This document shows, piece after piece, positions 1 through 8,413 of a stretch of DNA of 64,000 nt. Position 1 is the first letter of the stretch, and the number at the start of each line of letters is the position of its first letter. The position numbers and the translations under genes are program-made. Origin of the DNA: JAOUGY01 sp963825585 (GTDB taxonomy: Bacteria > Actinomycetota > Acidimicrobiia > Spongiisociales > ZC4RG35); contig CAWGTX010000001.1 of NCBI GenBank assembly GCA_963825585.1, forward strand, positions 62,001 to 126,000. The letters are read 5' to 3'. The notes beneath the pieces are model-generated. The model had not been told where the DNA came from. It ran no database searches and saw nothing but the letters and a program-made list of their open reading frames with translations.

Positions 1-2
1 GG

Positions 3-194
3 GCCCTCGAGGATGCCGCCGTCATGTACATCGGGGCTTCGCTCAAGACGTCTCCCGGGATCCGCGACCACGCCATCCACGATCATGGCGAGATCCTCGA
101 TGCACTCGAGAAGCGGGACACCGAGGCGGCGGTCGAGGCGATCAAGCGGCATCTGAGTCTGCCGTTGAAGGCACTGGAAGGCCCGCTGGCCTAG
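3..194 (+). CDS. GntR-family regulator, C-terminal end of FCD domain (5' truncated)
   Basis: The reading frame enters from the left edge and stops at TAG 192-194, leaving 63 residues. The helical sequence with DHGEILDALEKRD and AIKRHL is typical of the last two helices of an FCD ligand-binding domain. In that family the His of the RDHxxI/HxxI segment helps bind a metal or ligand. The DNA-binding N-terminus lies outside the window. The gene converges on the ABC operon at 296-3843, with a hairpin between them, so its targets cannot be told from here. The FCD assignment is fairly sure; regulator specificity is unknown. Confidence 0.75.
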   Translation, partial: ALEDAAVMYIGASLKTSPGIRDHAIHDHGEILDALEKRDTEAAVEAIKRHLSLPLKALEGPLA

Positions 195-220
195 GGGAGT
201 CCCGGTTCCGAGAGCGGGAC

Positions 221-256
221 GAGAACGCCGAGCGCCTGAAGGCACCCGGCGTTCTC
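221..256. terminator. Stem-loop between convergent genes
   Basis: A perfect 10-bp stem (221-230 GAGAACGCCG with 247-256 CGGCGTTCTC) encloses a 16-nt loop, midway between the stop of the GntR fragment (194) and the stop of the ABC ATPase (296). There is no T-run on either side, so it would be a weak or bidirectional terminator at best. The pairing is seen directly; the function is inferred from position. Confidence 0.5.
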
Positions 257-295
257 GATCGAGTGGGGTCCTCGACCTCGTCCCTCGAAGAACGG

Positions 296-1057
296 TCAAC
301 CCGTCTTCTGGGCCACCTTCTGCTGCATCTCCTCGAATCGTCCGAGGATCTCTGCCTGCTGGGTGGCCACCTTCGGGTCCGAGGCCTTGCGGGGATGGGG
401 CAGGTCGATGCTGATGTCGTCGTAGATGGTCCCGCCGGGCGCGAGCACGATGATCCGGTCCGAAAGCTGCACCGCCTCCATCACGTCGTGGGTCACGAAC
501 AGCACCGTCTTCTTGGTCTGCGACCACAGAATCTGGAGGTGGTCGCGCAACGACCGTGCTGTGATCGCATCGAGATGGCTGAACGGCTCGTCCATCAGCA
601 ACAGATCGGGAGCGACCGAGAAGGCTCGGGCGATGCCTACCCGCTGCTGCATGCCGCCCGACAGCTGTCCGGGGAACATGTCCACGGTGTGGCCCAGCTC
701 GACCATCTCCAGATACTTCTTGATCTCGGCCCGGTCGGATTCGGTGTCGGAGTCGCGGACATACATCATGTTGTCCATCACCGTTCGCCAGGGGAGCAGC
801 CGGGCGTCCTGGAACACGTAGCCGAGCTTGGCACTGCGGCCCCCCTCGGTCACCGTCACGGTGCCACCGGTGGGTGTGTCGACCCCTGACAGGATGTTGA
901 GCAGGGTGCTCTTGCCGCAACCGGATGGACCGACGATCGACACGAACACGTTGCCGTCGACCTTGAAATCTATGTGCGTGATCGCCTTCACCGGGTCGCC
1001 ACCTTTCAGGGGTGGCGGGAAGATCTTGGTCAGGTTGTCTACGTTGACTGTCGCCAT
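296..1057 (-). CDS. ABC transporter ATP-binding protein, NitT/TauT (SsuB/TauB) type
   Basis: This is the cytoplasmic ATPase of a nitrate/sulfonate/taurine-type importer, 253 residues long. Walker A GPSGCGKST lies at residues 43-51, the Q-loop in GYVFQDARLLPWRT, the signature LSGGMQQR follows, Walker B is LLLMDEP, and the switch His is in FVTHD. ATG 1057 has a good GAGGTGACCCC leader. It is the last gene of the operon read from 4559 down to 296, four bases after the permease at 1062. Specificity lies in the binding protein, so the substrate cannot be read from this gene. Confidence 0.93.
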   Translation of the reverse strand: MATVNVDNLTKIFPPPLKGGDPVKAITHIDFKVDGNVFVSIVGPSGCGKSTLLNILSGVDTPTGGTVTVTEGGRSAKLGYVFQDARLLPWRTVMDNMMYVRDSDTESDRAEIKKYLEMVELGHTVDMFPGQLSGGMQQRVGIARAFSVAPDLLLMDEPFSHLDAITARSLRDHLQILWSQTKKTVLFVTHDVMEAVQLSDRIIVLAPGGTIYDDISIDLPHPRKASDPKVATQQAEILGRFEEMQQKVAQKTG

Positions 1058-1061
1058 GGGG

Positions 1062-1925
1062 TCACCTCGTCTTTGCCAGGTCTTCTTCGGTGAGCTGACC
1101 GCCCGGGTTGCGCCAACGGAAGGCGCGGTCCTGGAGCGGGGTGAGGATGAAGCGGTCGAGCGCCACGATGAACACGATGAAGCTCACCACCCATCCCAGG
1201 AAGCCGGGATACCGGTTGGCGTCGAACCAGAACCTGGTCCGGAAGCCAACGCCCACCTGGCCGTTGAACCATTCGGAGAGAAGCACGCCGTTCCACGAGA
1301 CGATCATGGCGAAGCGCAGTCCGGCGAACACGTACCCCATGATCCCGGCGATGGTCAGATGCCGGAACCTTTTCATGCGCGTCACCCCGAAAGCCGACGA
1401 CATGTTCCTCAGGTCCGGGGTGATCGAACGCACACCCTGGGCCACGTTCACGGCCACGAACGGGAATGCGGTGAAGGCGACGGTGAGCACCGGTGCCTGC
1501 CACCCGATTCCGTACCACATGGTGGTGATGAAGGCCCAGACGAATGCCGGGAGGGCCAGCAGCACCAGCACCGTGTCGCTGATGAGCGCCCGGGCGAAGT
1601 TCGAGGATCCGATCAGGGCGCCGATCAGGATGCCGGCCGTGAATCCCATCAGGAGACCGAGGGCGTAGCGACCCAGAGTGGCGGCATAGTGGCTCCAGAA
1701 CTCGCCGCGGCGGACGCTTCCGAAGTCGCCACCCGTCATCTCGATCCACATGATCTTGACAACGTCGACCGGCCCGGGGACCCGGGTGGCGATGTAGGTG
1801 AGGAGCTGCCAGAGAACGAGGAACGCCACGAAGGCGGTCCAGGTCGCGCCCCGATCCGAGACCAGGAAGCGTCGGAGCGCCGCCCAACGGGGAGAACGGT
1901 GCACGTACGTGGATGGTGCGGTCAT
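1062..1925 (-). CDS. ABC transporter permease, NitT/TauT (SsuC/TauC) type
   Basis: Integral membrane subunit of 287 residues with about six hydrophobic segments. The EAA-like cytoplasmic loop, with the G three residues on from the conserved stretch, sits around SSAFGVTRMKRFRHLTIAGI and contacts the ATPase. Start ATG 1925 follows GGGAGCGTGAGTC and overlaps the stop of the other permease (1922), so the two are translationally coupled. Two different permeases plus one ATPase imply a heterodimeric channel, which is less common than the homodimers of classical SsuC systems. Confidence 0.9.
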   Translation of the reverse strand: MTAPSTYVHRSPRWAALRRFLVSDRGATWTAFVAFLVLWQLLTYIATRVPGPVDVVKIMWIEMTGGDFGSVRRGEFWSHYAATLGRYALGLLMGFTAGILIGALIGSSNFARALISDTVLVLLALPAFVWAFITTMWYGIGWQAPVLTVAFTAFPFVAVNVAQGVRSITPDLRNMSSAFGVTRMKRFRHLTIAGIMGYVFAGLRFAMIVSWNGVLLSEWFNGQVGVGFRTRFWFDANRYPGFLGWVVSFIVFIVALDRFILTPLQDRAFRWRNPGGQLTEEDLAKTR

Positions 1926-2773
1926 GACTCACGCTCCCACTGACGCCACCTGAAGAGCCGGCGCTCGAGTCGAACCAGGATGAACCGCTCGAGGATGAGC
2001 ATGAACACGATGAACAGCGCCACCCAGGCGATCACCGCCGGCAGGTTGAAGAGCTGGAAGTTGCGGCGGATCTGAAAGCCGATGCCCTCCGACGATCCGA
2101 ACACTTCGGTGAGCTGGCCCACCTTCCAGGCGAGCGAGAACGAGAGCCGAACCCCGGCGAAGATGAACGGCAGCACCGAGGGCAGCACCACGTTGCGGAA
2201 CACCTGATCGGGCGTGCGCCCGAAGGCGGTGCTCATGTTGATGAGCCCCTTGTCGACTCCGCGTACACCCTCTGCGACGTTGATGGCGATGTAGGGCATC
2301 GAGATGAGCCCGATCGCCATGACCGGTCCGATGAAGGAGATCCCGAACACCACCAGCACCATCACGGCGTAGGTGAGTCCGGGGATCGATCCCAGGATCA
2401 GCACCGGTGACCGGAGCAGGGCCATCCAATACCTGCTGCGGCCCATGAGGAATCCCAGCGGCGTGCCCAGTACGACACCGGTGATGAACCCGAGGAAGAC
2501 CCGCAGCACGCTGGCGTTGAAGTTGTTCCAGAAGATCCCGCCCTCGTTGTTGGCGAAGTCGGGGTCGCCGTTGAAGATCTTGTCGATCTCATGGAGCACA
2601 CGGCCCGGCGACGGCATCCGGGCTTCGTTGCCGACCAGCCACGCCGCCAGGTACCAGATGCCGAGAAACCCGAGCCAGCCTGCGACGAGCCCCAGGTACC
2701 GCCGCCGGCGGATGCCGGCGGCGGTACCGAGTGCCTTCGCCTCGAGAGCTTTGTCGTCGAGGACGCTGGTCAT
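1922..2773 (-). CDS. ABC transporter permease, NitT/TauT type (second permease)
   Basis: Second membrane subunit, 283 residues, with six or so hydrophobic segments and a cytoplasmic EAA loop around EGVRGVDKGLINMSTAFGRT. It lies two bases after the binding-protein gene and overlaps the following permease by 4 bp (ATGA). The N-terminus has a basic patch (RRRRYLG) just before the first membrane helix, as expected for a cytoplasmic N-terminus. Family and topology are clear; the transported compound is not. Confidence 0.9.
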   Translation of the reverse strand: MTSVLDDKALEAKALGTAAGIRRRRYLGLVAGWLGFLGIWYLAAWLVGNEARMPSPGRVLHEIDKIFNGDPDFANNEGGIFWNNFNASVLRVFLGFITGVVLGTPLGFLMGRSRYWMALLRSPVLILGSIPGLTYAVMVLVVFGISFIGPVMAIGLISMPYIAINVAEGVRGVDKGLINMSTAFGRTPDQVFRNVVLPSVLPFIFAGVRLSFSLAWKVGQLTEVFGSSEGIGFQIRRNFQLFNLPAVIAWVALFIVFMLILERFILVRLERRLFRWRQWERES

Positions 2774-2775
2774 CG

Positions 2776-3843
2776 TCAGCTGTTCTGGGGCATGTCGAAG
2801 ATCGGATCGGGCTCGTCCTCGGCCATGAATCCGTTGTCACGCATGACGTCGAACATGGGGAGCGTGGCGTCGATCCACTCCTGGTCCAGGTAGACCGTGC
2901 TGACGAACCAGTCGTGATTGGACAACCACTCCTGCATGAACGCCACCTGCTCGTCGGTTTCGACGGCGAAGTGCTGCGGGTAGCTGGAGATGATCTCGGC
3001 CTGGTTGGCCTGCCACGCCTCGATGCCGGCTTCCCAGATCTGGAGGAAGACCTTCACTTCCTCGGTGTGCTCCTCGTACCAGTCCTGTCGGGCCAGGAAC
3101 ACGTTGATCATCGGGCCTTCGTAGGCATCCGACTTCACGATCTCCTTGGCGTACAGCTCGGCCGACGTCTGGCCGTCGTACAACACCCGGAGCTGGCCCG
3201 TCATCAACTCGTTGACGGCGAAGTCGGGGAGCACGATGGCGGCATCCACATCACCTTGTGCCGCAACCGGCCCGGTGTTGGTGATGTCGACCTGGACGAG
3301 CTCGAAGTCGCCACCGCCGGTCCGCAGGTCCAGATCGTGGATCTGCTTGGCGATGATTCCCCAGATGAGGGTCGAGGACACCGAGTCCCAAACCGCGATC
3401 TGCTTGCCGACCAGATCCTCCAGCGTCTGGCTGGTGGTGTCGGACTCGGGGACAGCGATGACCGAGCGGTCGATGTTGTACTTCCCGAAGATCACCGACT
3501 GCTGGCCGGTCTCGGCGTCGAGCGTGGGTACCTCGAAGTCGGCGACCGACACGATGTCGGCGAACCCGCCGGCGTAGATGCCGAACTCGTCCCAGGTGGT
3601 CTGGGCGATGATGCGTAGGCCCGACTCCGCCTCGATCTCTTCCTTGATTCCGTTGTCGTTGATGTAGTCCCACACCGGATCCGGTGCGAACGTGAACCGG
3701 ATCACGTTCGCCGGCCCCGTTGCCGGCTCACCACCCTCGGCTGTGCCACCGCCGGCTGCCGTCGTGTCACTGGTGGCTTCGCCTCCGCAGGCGGCCACGA
3801 TCAACGACAGCAACGACAGGATCACCAGTAGTCGTTTCCTCAT
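2776..3843 (-). CDS. ABC transporter substrate-binding lipoprotein, NMT1/SsuA-like
   Basis: Secreted solute receptor of 355 residues. The signal peptide MRKRLLVILSLLSLIVAAC ends in lipobox VAAC, followed by a Thr/Gly-rich linker before the folded domain. The fold resembles NMT1/SsuA proteins (VGKQIAVWDSVSSTLIWGIIA and WYEEHTEEVKVFL). ATG 3843 overlaps the TGA of the GntR gene (ATGA), so regulator and receptor are co-transcribed. The ligand is unknown; related receptors bind sulfonates, nitrate, hydroxypyrimidines or aromatic acids, and the gene neighbourhood favours an aromatic or heterocyclic acid. Confidence 0.88.
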   Translation of the reverse strand: MRKRLLVILSLLSLIVAACGGEATSDTTAAGGGTAEGGEPATGPANVIRFTFAPDPVWDYINDNGIKEEIEAESGLRIIAQTTWDEFGIYAGGFADIVSVADFEVPTLDAETGQQSVIFGKYNIDRSVIAVPESDTTSQTLEDLVGKQIAVWDSVSSTLIWGIIAKQIHDLDLRTGGGDFELVQVDITNTGPVAAQGDVDAAIVLPDFAVNELMTGQLRVLYDGQTSAELYAKEIVKSDAYEGPMINVFLARQDWYEEHTEEVKVFLQIWEAGIEAWQANQAEIISSYPQHFAVETDEQVAFMQEWLSNHDWFVSTVYLDQEWIDATLPMFDVMRDNGFMAEDEPDPIFDMPQNS

Positions 3844-4559
3844 CGATGTCTCCCTTTCTTCCCGTTTGTCGCCGACACGGCAGTCGCCGTGTCGGCTCGT
3901 TCCTCCCGCGTGGGGAAGCCTTCGGTTTTGGCAACGTACCGCAGCATGGTCTCGTAGCCATCGGACAGGTGCGCCGCCACCAGGGCCGACAGGCGTCGGG
4001 CGTGGCCGGCGCTGGCCGCCTCGAAGATCAGCCGATGCTCCACTTCGACGGTGCTCGGGTCGAAGCGGTGGTACACCCGGATGTAGCGGGCGGTGGCCTG
4101 TCGGGCTCGCTCGATGATCTCCACCGTTCGGGGTCGGCCCGAGCGTCGATACAGGATCTCGTGGAACTGGTTGTTCAACACCAGCCAGTCGTCGGCGCCG
4201 GGTGCCGCTTCGAGCTTCGACAACGCCTCCTCCAGCTCGGCGAGGTCATCGGCTGTGAGCAAAGGCAGCGACCGTGCGCACAGGTCGGGTTCCAGAGCCA
4301 GGCGAAGCTCGTACAGCTCGGCCAGGTCGTCGAGGCTCAGCGGGCTGACCAGCGCGGTGGCGTGGGCACGCATCTCGACCAGACCTTCGGCGGCGAGCGC
4401 TCGCAGTGCGTCACGGATCGGTATACGGCTCATCCCCATTGCGGTTGCCAGGTCGTTCTGGTTGAGCGTTGCCCCTGGCGGCAGGACGCCGCTGAGAATT
4501 TGCTCTCTGATCACCTGGGCAGCGGTCTGACCAGCCGTGCGCGGGAAGTCCCTCGCCAT
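3840..4559 (-). CDS. GntR-family transcriptional regulator, FCD subfamily
   Basis: Local regulator of 239 residues. The winged helix-turn-helix spans about residues 10-75 (LNQNDLATAMGMSRIPIRDALR), and a C-terminal FCD domain carries candidate metal/ligand residues in NNQFHEIL, EVEHRLIFEAA and VAAHL. I chose ATG 4559 rather than the upstream in-frame codon at 4607 because GGAGGAGCG precedes 4559. That leaves a TGTATACA palindrome (4587-4594) in the promoter, a likely autoregulatory site. It is the first gene of the ABC operon and so most likely controls it. Confidence 0.88.
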   Translation of the reverse strand: MARDFPRTAGQTAAQVIREQILSGVLPPGATLNQNDLATAMGMSRIPIRDALRALAAEGLVEMRAHATALVSPLSLDDLAELYELRLALEPDLCARSLPLLTADDLAELEEALSKLEAAPGADDWLVLNNQFHEILYRRSGRPRTVEIIERARQATARYIRVYHRFDPSTVEVEHRLIFEAASAGHARRLSALVAAHLSDGYETMLRYVAKTEGFPTREERADTATAVSATNGKKGRHR

Positions 4560-4586
4560 CGCTCCTCCGGGTCGTACACCGTGGAA

Positions 4587-4594
4587 TGTATACA
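4587..4594. promoter_or_regulatory. Probable GntR operator TGTATACA
   Basis: A perfect 8-bp palindrome within AATGTATACACA lies 27 bp upstream of the gntR start at 4559. FCD GntR proteins typically bind short palindromes with a GT-N(2-3)-AC core. The same octamer lies upstream of the other complete GntR gene, at 44023-44030. Confidence 0.55.
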
Positions 4595-4647
4595 CACCTG
4601 CAACCACACGCTGGCGAATGCCGGATCTTTTTCGCTGTCGTCTGCGG

Positions 4648-5598
4648 CTAACGGAGGTCGGCCTGAGGGGCCGGGGTCCGATTGAGACCCACCCCGGTGA
4701 TGACGCCGATACCGATCAGGAATGTCGCGATCCCTGTCTCTACGGTCAGCTGCTCGCCGATCACCGCCGCTGAGGACAGCAACCCGATCACCGGCACCAT
4801 CATCAGGGTGAGGTTGGTGGTCACCGCTGGGAGGCGCCGCAGCACGGTGAGCTGAGCCCAGGTGGCGAAGCCGGTGGCGAGCGCTCCCTGGTATACGACC
4901 ACGAGCACGAGCAACAGGGTCCACTCGATCGAAGGTAGCCCTTCCAGCGCGACTGTGACCGCAGTGAGGGGGATGGCGGCGAGCAGCAACTGCCAGGGCA
5001 GGAGCTCGATGGGTGTCGATGTCCACCGGTGACCCCGGACGTGAACGGCAGTGCCGGCCTGGGCCACGGCCGCGACCAGCAGAAGCCCGTATCCGATCAG
5101 CGTTCTTCCGTCAGGTTGGACTCCCCATGGTTCGACCAGCACCACGATGCCGGCGACTCCCGCCGCCAGCCCGAACCACCGCTGCCTGTTCATCCGCTCA
5201 CCGAGAAACGTCACCGCCATCGGAACGGTCCACAGACTCGAGGTCCACACCAGAACCGACGAGCGACCCGGTGGCACCAACCGCAGCGCAATGAACACGA
5301 GCACCATCACGATGATGAGCCGGCCGAAGGCGACCGAGAGGACCACCGATCGGTCGGCTCGCGGCGGCGGACGGAGGTTGCCGGTCGAAGCGGCGATGCT
5401 GACGATGACGGCGGTGGCGCCCAACAGGCGCATCGAACTCAGCCACAGCGGGGATATGTCGCGCAGGCCGATCGCCAACAGCGGCCAGTTGAACCCGAGC
5501 ACCGCCACCACCGCAGCGAGCAAGGTGAATGAGATCCAGGTGGGGTGGCCGGTGGCGGTGCGTGCTGTGCTCATGCTGTCATCCATATGGCCTGCCAT
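4648..5598 (-). CDS. EamA/DMT-family transporter
   Basis: Membrane protein of up to 316 residues with about ten hydrophobic segments arranged as two EamA repeats, the architecture of drug/metabolite exporters such as RhaT/YdcZ-type carriers. Starts at 5598, 5586 and 5574 are all in frame; none has a strong ribosome site, and the first membrane helix begins near TWISFTLLAAVVAV, so 5574 is quite possible. It reads away from the amidohydrolase at 5657 and shares a 58-bp promoter region with it. The substrate is unknown; export of a pathway intermediate is a guess. Confidence 0.85.
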   Translation of the reverse strand: MAGHMDDSMSTARTATGHPTWISFTLLAAVVAVLGFNWPLLAIGLRDISPLWLSSMRLLGATAVIVSIAASTGNLRPPPRADRSVVLSVAFGRLIIVMVLVFIALRLVPPGRSSVLVWTSSLWTVPMAVTFLGERMNRQRWFGLAAGVAGIVVLVEPWGVQPDGRTLIGYGLLLVAAVAQAGTAVHVRGHRWTSTPIELLPWQLLLAAIPLTAVTVALEGLPSIEWTLLLVLVVVYQGALATGFATWAQLTVLRRLPAVTTNLTLMMVPVIGLLSSAAVIGEQLTVETGIATFLIGIGVITGVGLNRTPAPQADLR

Positions 5599-5656
5599 AC
5601 CCTATATGGTGTACATTCGTCTCCGTTCGTCCGTTCGCCACCCTGGGGAGCACCGC

Positions 5657-6655
5657 ATGTCTCGCGTCATCGACATCCACTGTCACATCGCCACGCCGGA
5701 GGCTCGGGCGGTGGTCGCACCTCACAAGAAGTCGTCGTACGAGCCGTACGACTACTACATGGGGCAATCGTCGGTGCAGCACAACGTGAACACCCTGATT
5801 CCGTCGATCGGCGCTCAGTTGGCCGACCCCGTCGCCCGGTTCGAGTACATGGACCGGATGGGTGTCGACGTGCAGGGACTGGCGACGTTCGTGTCGGAGT
5901 ACTTCTACTGGGCGCCGGGCAAGGTCGGCGCCGAGGTCTCCAGGATGCAGAACGACAAGATGCTGCAGTGCGCCGCCGACCATCCCGACCGCTATGTGGT
6001 GTGCGGAGCCACGGTGCCGATGCAGGATACGGACCTGGCGCTCGCCGAAATGGAACGCGTGGTGGCCAACGGTGCCAAGGGACTACAAATCGGTGGAACC
6101 ATCAACGGGCACAACCTCGACGAGCCCAGGTTCCGGCCCTTCTGGGAGGCGGTCGCCGAGACGGGGCTGCCGGTGATCCTGCACCCCAACGGCTACCCCG
6201 AGAGTCAGCGCTTCGACGACTTCTTCCTGGTGAACTGCATCGGGAACCCATTGGAGACCCACACAGCCGCCACCCGGATGATTTTCTCGGGACTGTTGGA
6301 GGAGCTCCCCGGCATCAACCTGGTTCTGCTCCACGGAGGCGGGTTCCTGCCGTTCTACGCCTCGCGAGCCGACCACGTGTGGGAGGTCCGCCCCGAGACC
6401 CGCGAGAAGATCCCCAACAAGACCTTCAGCAGCTATCTGAAGCAGCTGTGGTTCGACACAATGGTGTTCCAGCCGCTCTACCTGAAGCATCTCATCGAGA
6501 TCGTCGGCTCGGACCGGGTGATGCTCGGCACCGACTACCCCTTCGACATGGCCGAAACCGACCCGGTCGGACTGATCGACGCCACCGAGGGACTCACCGA
6601 CGCCGAGAAGGTCGCCATCAAGGGCGGAACCGCCGAGAAGCTCTTCGGAATCTGA
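5657..6655 (+). CDS. Amidohydrolase 2 family protein (ACMSD-like decarboxylase/hydrolase)
   Basis: A 332-residue TIM-barrel metal enzyme of the amidohydrolase_2 group, which includes ACMS decarboxylase and gamma-resorcylate and 5-carboxyvanillate decarboxylases. Metal ligands are visible: HxH in DIHCHI (residues 8 and 10), His in VILHPNGY, His in LLHGGG and Asp in GTDYPFDM. ATG 5657 follows GGGGAGCACCGC; the open frame continues upstream, but the protein similarity begins at MSRVIDIHCH. It is one of three such genes in the window (also 26569 and 49280), and probably decarboxylates or hydrolyses an aromatic-derived acid. Confidence 0.87.
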   Translation: MSRVIDIHCHIATPEARAVVAPHKKSSYEPYDYYMGQSSVQHNVNTLIPSIGAQLADPVARFEYMDRMGVDVQGLATFVSEYFYWAPGKVGAEVSRMQNDKMLQCAADHPDRYVVCGATVPMQDTDLALAEMERVVANGAKGLQIGGTINGHNLDEPRFRPFWEAVAETGLPVILHPNGYPESQRFDDFFLVNCIGNPLETHTAATRMIFSGLLEELPGINLVLLHGGGFLPFYASRADHVWEVRPETREKIPNKTFSSYLKQLWFDTMVFQPLYLKHLIEIVGSDRVMLGTDYPFDMAETDPVGLIDATEGLTDAEKVAIKGGTAEKLFGI

Positions 6656-6711
6656 AACCGAAAGGTCGCCGGGTCGGCTCTCCCAGGCCTTCACCGAAGG
6701 CATGGCTCGAC

Positions 6712-7107
6712 TCAGACGGTGACGAGGCGTACTGACGCTCCGAGTACCTCGAGCAGGTGTCGGAGGTCGGTGGGGTCGGAGGTGACGAGGGCGGCGGGTC
6801 CGCTATGCGATCGAGCGGCGGTGACCAGCGCTACGGAGGCATCAACGATGTCGGCGGTGCCGGCACGTCCACACAACAATCCGCTGGCGCGCGCCAGCGC
6901 TCCCTCCAGTGGGACCTCTTCGCAGTGGGCGAGTGCTCGTGCGAGGAGGACTTGGCGGCTTCCGCTGCGCCACGCCTGTGCAATGACGCCAGCGGGCACC
7001 GACACCTGAGCGGAGTCGTCGGCGGCGTTGCGGAGCATCGCCCAAGCCGTGCGGTCGTTGCGATCCAGCGCGATCAGCGCGCCGGTGTCCAGAACGAGTG
7101 CGGTCAT
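6712..7107 (-). CDS. PIN-domain toxin, VapC-like
   Basis: Predicted ribonuclease toxin of 131 residues. Acidic residues of the PIN site are the Asp in VLDTGALIAL (residue 7), the Asp in TADIVDAS and the Asp in VTSDPTDL. The usual second acid (Glu of the LAE motif) is replaced by Gln in VIAQAWR, a pattern I associate with an actinobacterial PIN subgroup. The start ATG 7107 overlaps the antitoxin stop by 4 bp (ATGA). Longer upstream frames are discarded because they read through the antitoxin. Confidence 0.85.
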   Translation of the reverse strand: MTALVLDTGALIALDRNDRTAWAMLRNAADDSAQVSVPAGVIAQAWRSGSRQVLLARALAHCEEVPLEGALARASGLLCGRAGTADIVDASVALVTAARSHSGPAALVTSDPTDLRHLLEVLGASVRLVTV

Positions 7108-7328
7108 CCGTCGGTGAGGGCGCGGGCGGCTGCGAGTTCTTCGTCGCTGAAGTCGCCGTGTTCGCGTTCCCAGGCAGCAACGACGTCGCGGAGGCCGCGG
7201 TTGGCGAGTTGGCGGCGGGCAGCGTCGGCGAGCCAGGCGGACACGTTCTGCTCGTCGGCGTTGGCAGCTTCGCGGACGGCGCTGGCGAGTTCCGATTCGA
7301 TCGAGACGGTGAGTCGCTCCACGGTCAT
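7104..7328 (-). CDS. Ribbon-helix-helix antitoxin (CopG-like), partner of the PIN toxin
   Basis: A 74-residue protein with a basic/hydrophobic beta strand (ERLTVSIESELA) followed by two helices (NVSAWLADAARRQLA), the arrangement of CopG/RHH antitoxins. The C-terminal part (DVVAAWEREHGDFSDEEL) is the likely toxin-wrapping segment. It overlaps the toxin start by 4 bp. The start at 7328 is supported by the RHH fold beginning at once; an ATG at 7349 is an alternative. Three spaced GTATGA repeats cover the promoter and start codon. Confidence 0.83.
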   Translation of the reverse strand: MTVERLTVSIESELASAVREAANADEQNVSAWLADAARRQLANRGLRDVVAAWEREHGDFSDEELAAARALTDG

Positions 7329-7351
7329 ACACTCATCATACTTCGTCATAC
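7325..7351 (-). promoter_or_regulatory. Three helically phased GTATGA repeats at the toxin-antitoxin promoter
   Basis: On the minus strand GTATGA occurs at 7351-7346, 7341-7336 and 7330-7325, at 10- and 11-bp spacing, so all face the same side of the helix. The last copy contains the antitoxin start codon. RHH antitoxins often autoregulate by cooperative binding to such short direct repeats. Part of the resemblance could come from the ATG itself. Confidence 0.45.
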
Positions 7352-7384
7352 CGGATGTGGTCACGCTCGCCGTTCGGGTCACAA

Positions 7385-7421
7385 ACGAACGAAACTCGGC
7401 CACGTGGCCGGTTTCGTTCGT
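7385..7421 (-). terminator. Terminator of the E1/M24 operon
   Basis: A nearly perfect 37-bp inverted repeat: outer 11-bp arms ACGAACGAAAC / GTTTCGTTCGT, inner 7-bp arms CGGCCAC / GTGGCCG and one unpaired T (7396). On the minus strand it is followed by TTTGT. It lies 18 bp past the E1-beta stop (7439) and just upstream of the antitoxin promoter, where a terminator insulating the two units is expected. Confidence 0.72.
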
Positions 7422-7438
7422 CAGGGCGCAAGCGGCGC

Positions 7439-8413
7439 TCAGCCCATGGTTCGTTTGATGGTGTCGTGGATGCGGTCGACCGAGGGGATGGCCATGTCCT
7501 CGAGTGCCTCGGCCGCCGGCAGCGGGATGTGCGGGGTGCTGATTCGGACCACCGGGCCGTCGAGGTCCCAGAACGCCTCCTCGGAGACGATCGACGAGAT
7601 CTCCGCACCCCAGCCGCACAGTCGGGGGTTCTCCTCGACGGTGTAGAGCCGGCTGGTCTTGGCGACCGACGACAGGATTGCCTGGGTGTCGAGCGGAACC
7701 AGCGTCCGCAGGTCGATCACCTCGGCCGAGATGCCGTCCTCGGCGAGACGCTCGGCGGCCTGCATCGCCCGAGGCACCATGTAGGCGAGTGCCACGATGG
7801 TGCAGTCGGTGCCCTCACGCAGGACCTTGGCCTTACCGAGCTCGTCGACGACCTCGCCCTCGGGGACCTCGCCCTTGGACGCCAGGAGCGACTTGTGCTC
7901 GAAGAAGATCACCGGATCGGGGTCGCGGATCGAGGCCGCCAGCAGACCCACCACGTCGGCCGGGGTGGAAGGCGCCACCACCTTGAGACCGGGGATCATC
8001 ATGCACCAGTTCTCCACCGACTGGGAGTGCTGGGCACCGAACCGGCTGCCGCCACCGTTGGCGGTACGAACCACCACCGGCACCGACACCTGGCCGCCGG
8101 TCATGTAGCGGGACTTGGCCATCTCGTTGGCGACGATGTCGAAGCACACCGCCAGGAAGTCCGAGAACATGATCTCGGCGATCACCGGGATGCCGGTCAT
8201 GGCAGCACCCATGGCGGCGCCGAGGATCGCCTGCTCGGAGATCGGGGTGTCCCGGATACGCCGGGGACCGAACTCGTCGAGCAGGCCCACGGTGGTCTTG
8301 AACACACCACCGGCGCCGGCGATGTCCTCGCCCAGCATCACCAGCTGGGGGTCGCGCCGCATCTCCTGGGCGATGCCGTAGGCGACGGCGTCGCGATAAC
8401 TCAGTTCCGCCAT
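7439..8413 (-). CDS. 2-oxoacid/acetoin dehydrogenase E1 component, beta subunit
   Basis: 324 residues matching the beta chain of heterotetrameric ThDP-dependent E1 enzymes (pyruvate, branched-chain 2-oxoacid or acetoin dehydrogenases). Signature stretches include the N-terminal MAELSYRDAVAYGIAQEMRR, the EDIAGAGGVFKTT segment whose Glu normally activates ThDP, FGAQHSQ, and the C-terminal transketolase-like domain (DLRTLVPLD). GGAGGGTCGGA precedes ATG 8413, and the start overlaps the alpha gene by 13 bp. No E2 or E3 gene is nearby, so it must share those chains from elsewhere or act as a decarboxylase or ligase-type E1. Confidence 0.9.
   Translation of the reverse strand: MAELSYRDAVAYGIAQEMRRDPQLVMLGEDIAGAGGVFKTTVGLLDEFGPRRIRDTPISEQAILGAAMGAAMTGIPVIAEIMFSDFLAVCFDIVANEMAKSRYMTGGQVSVPVVVRTANGGGSRFGAQHSQSVENWCMMIPGLKVVAPSTPADVVGLLAASIRDPDPVIFFEHKSLLASKGEVPEGEVVDELGKAKVLREGTDCTIVALAYMVPRAMQAAERLAEDGISAEVIDLRTLVPLDTQAILSSVAKTSRLYTVEENPRLCGWGAEISSIVSEEAFWDLDGPVVRISTPHIPLPAAEALEDMAIPSVDRIHDTIKRTMG

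Noticed and set aside
5051..5656. N-terminal extension of the first amidohydrolase across the DMT transporter gene
   Set aside because: It would overlap a well-supported divergent gene; ATG 5657 has a proper ribosome site and starts the family similarity.
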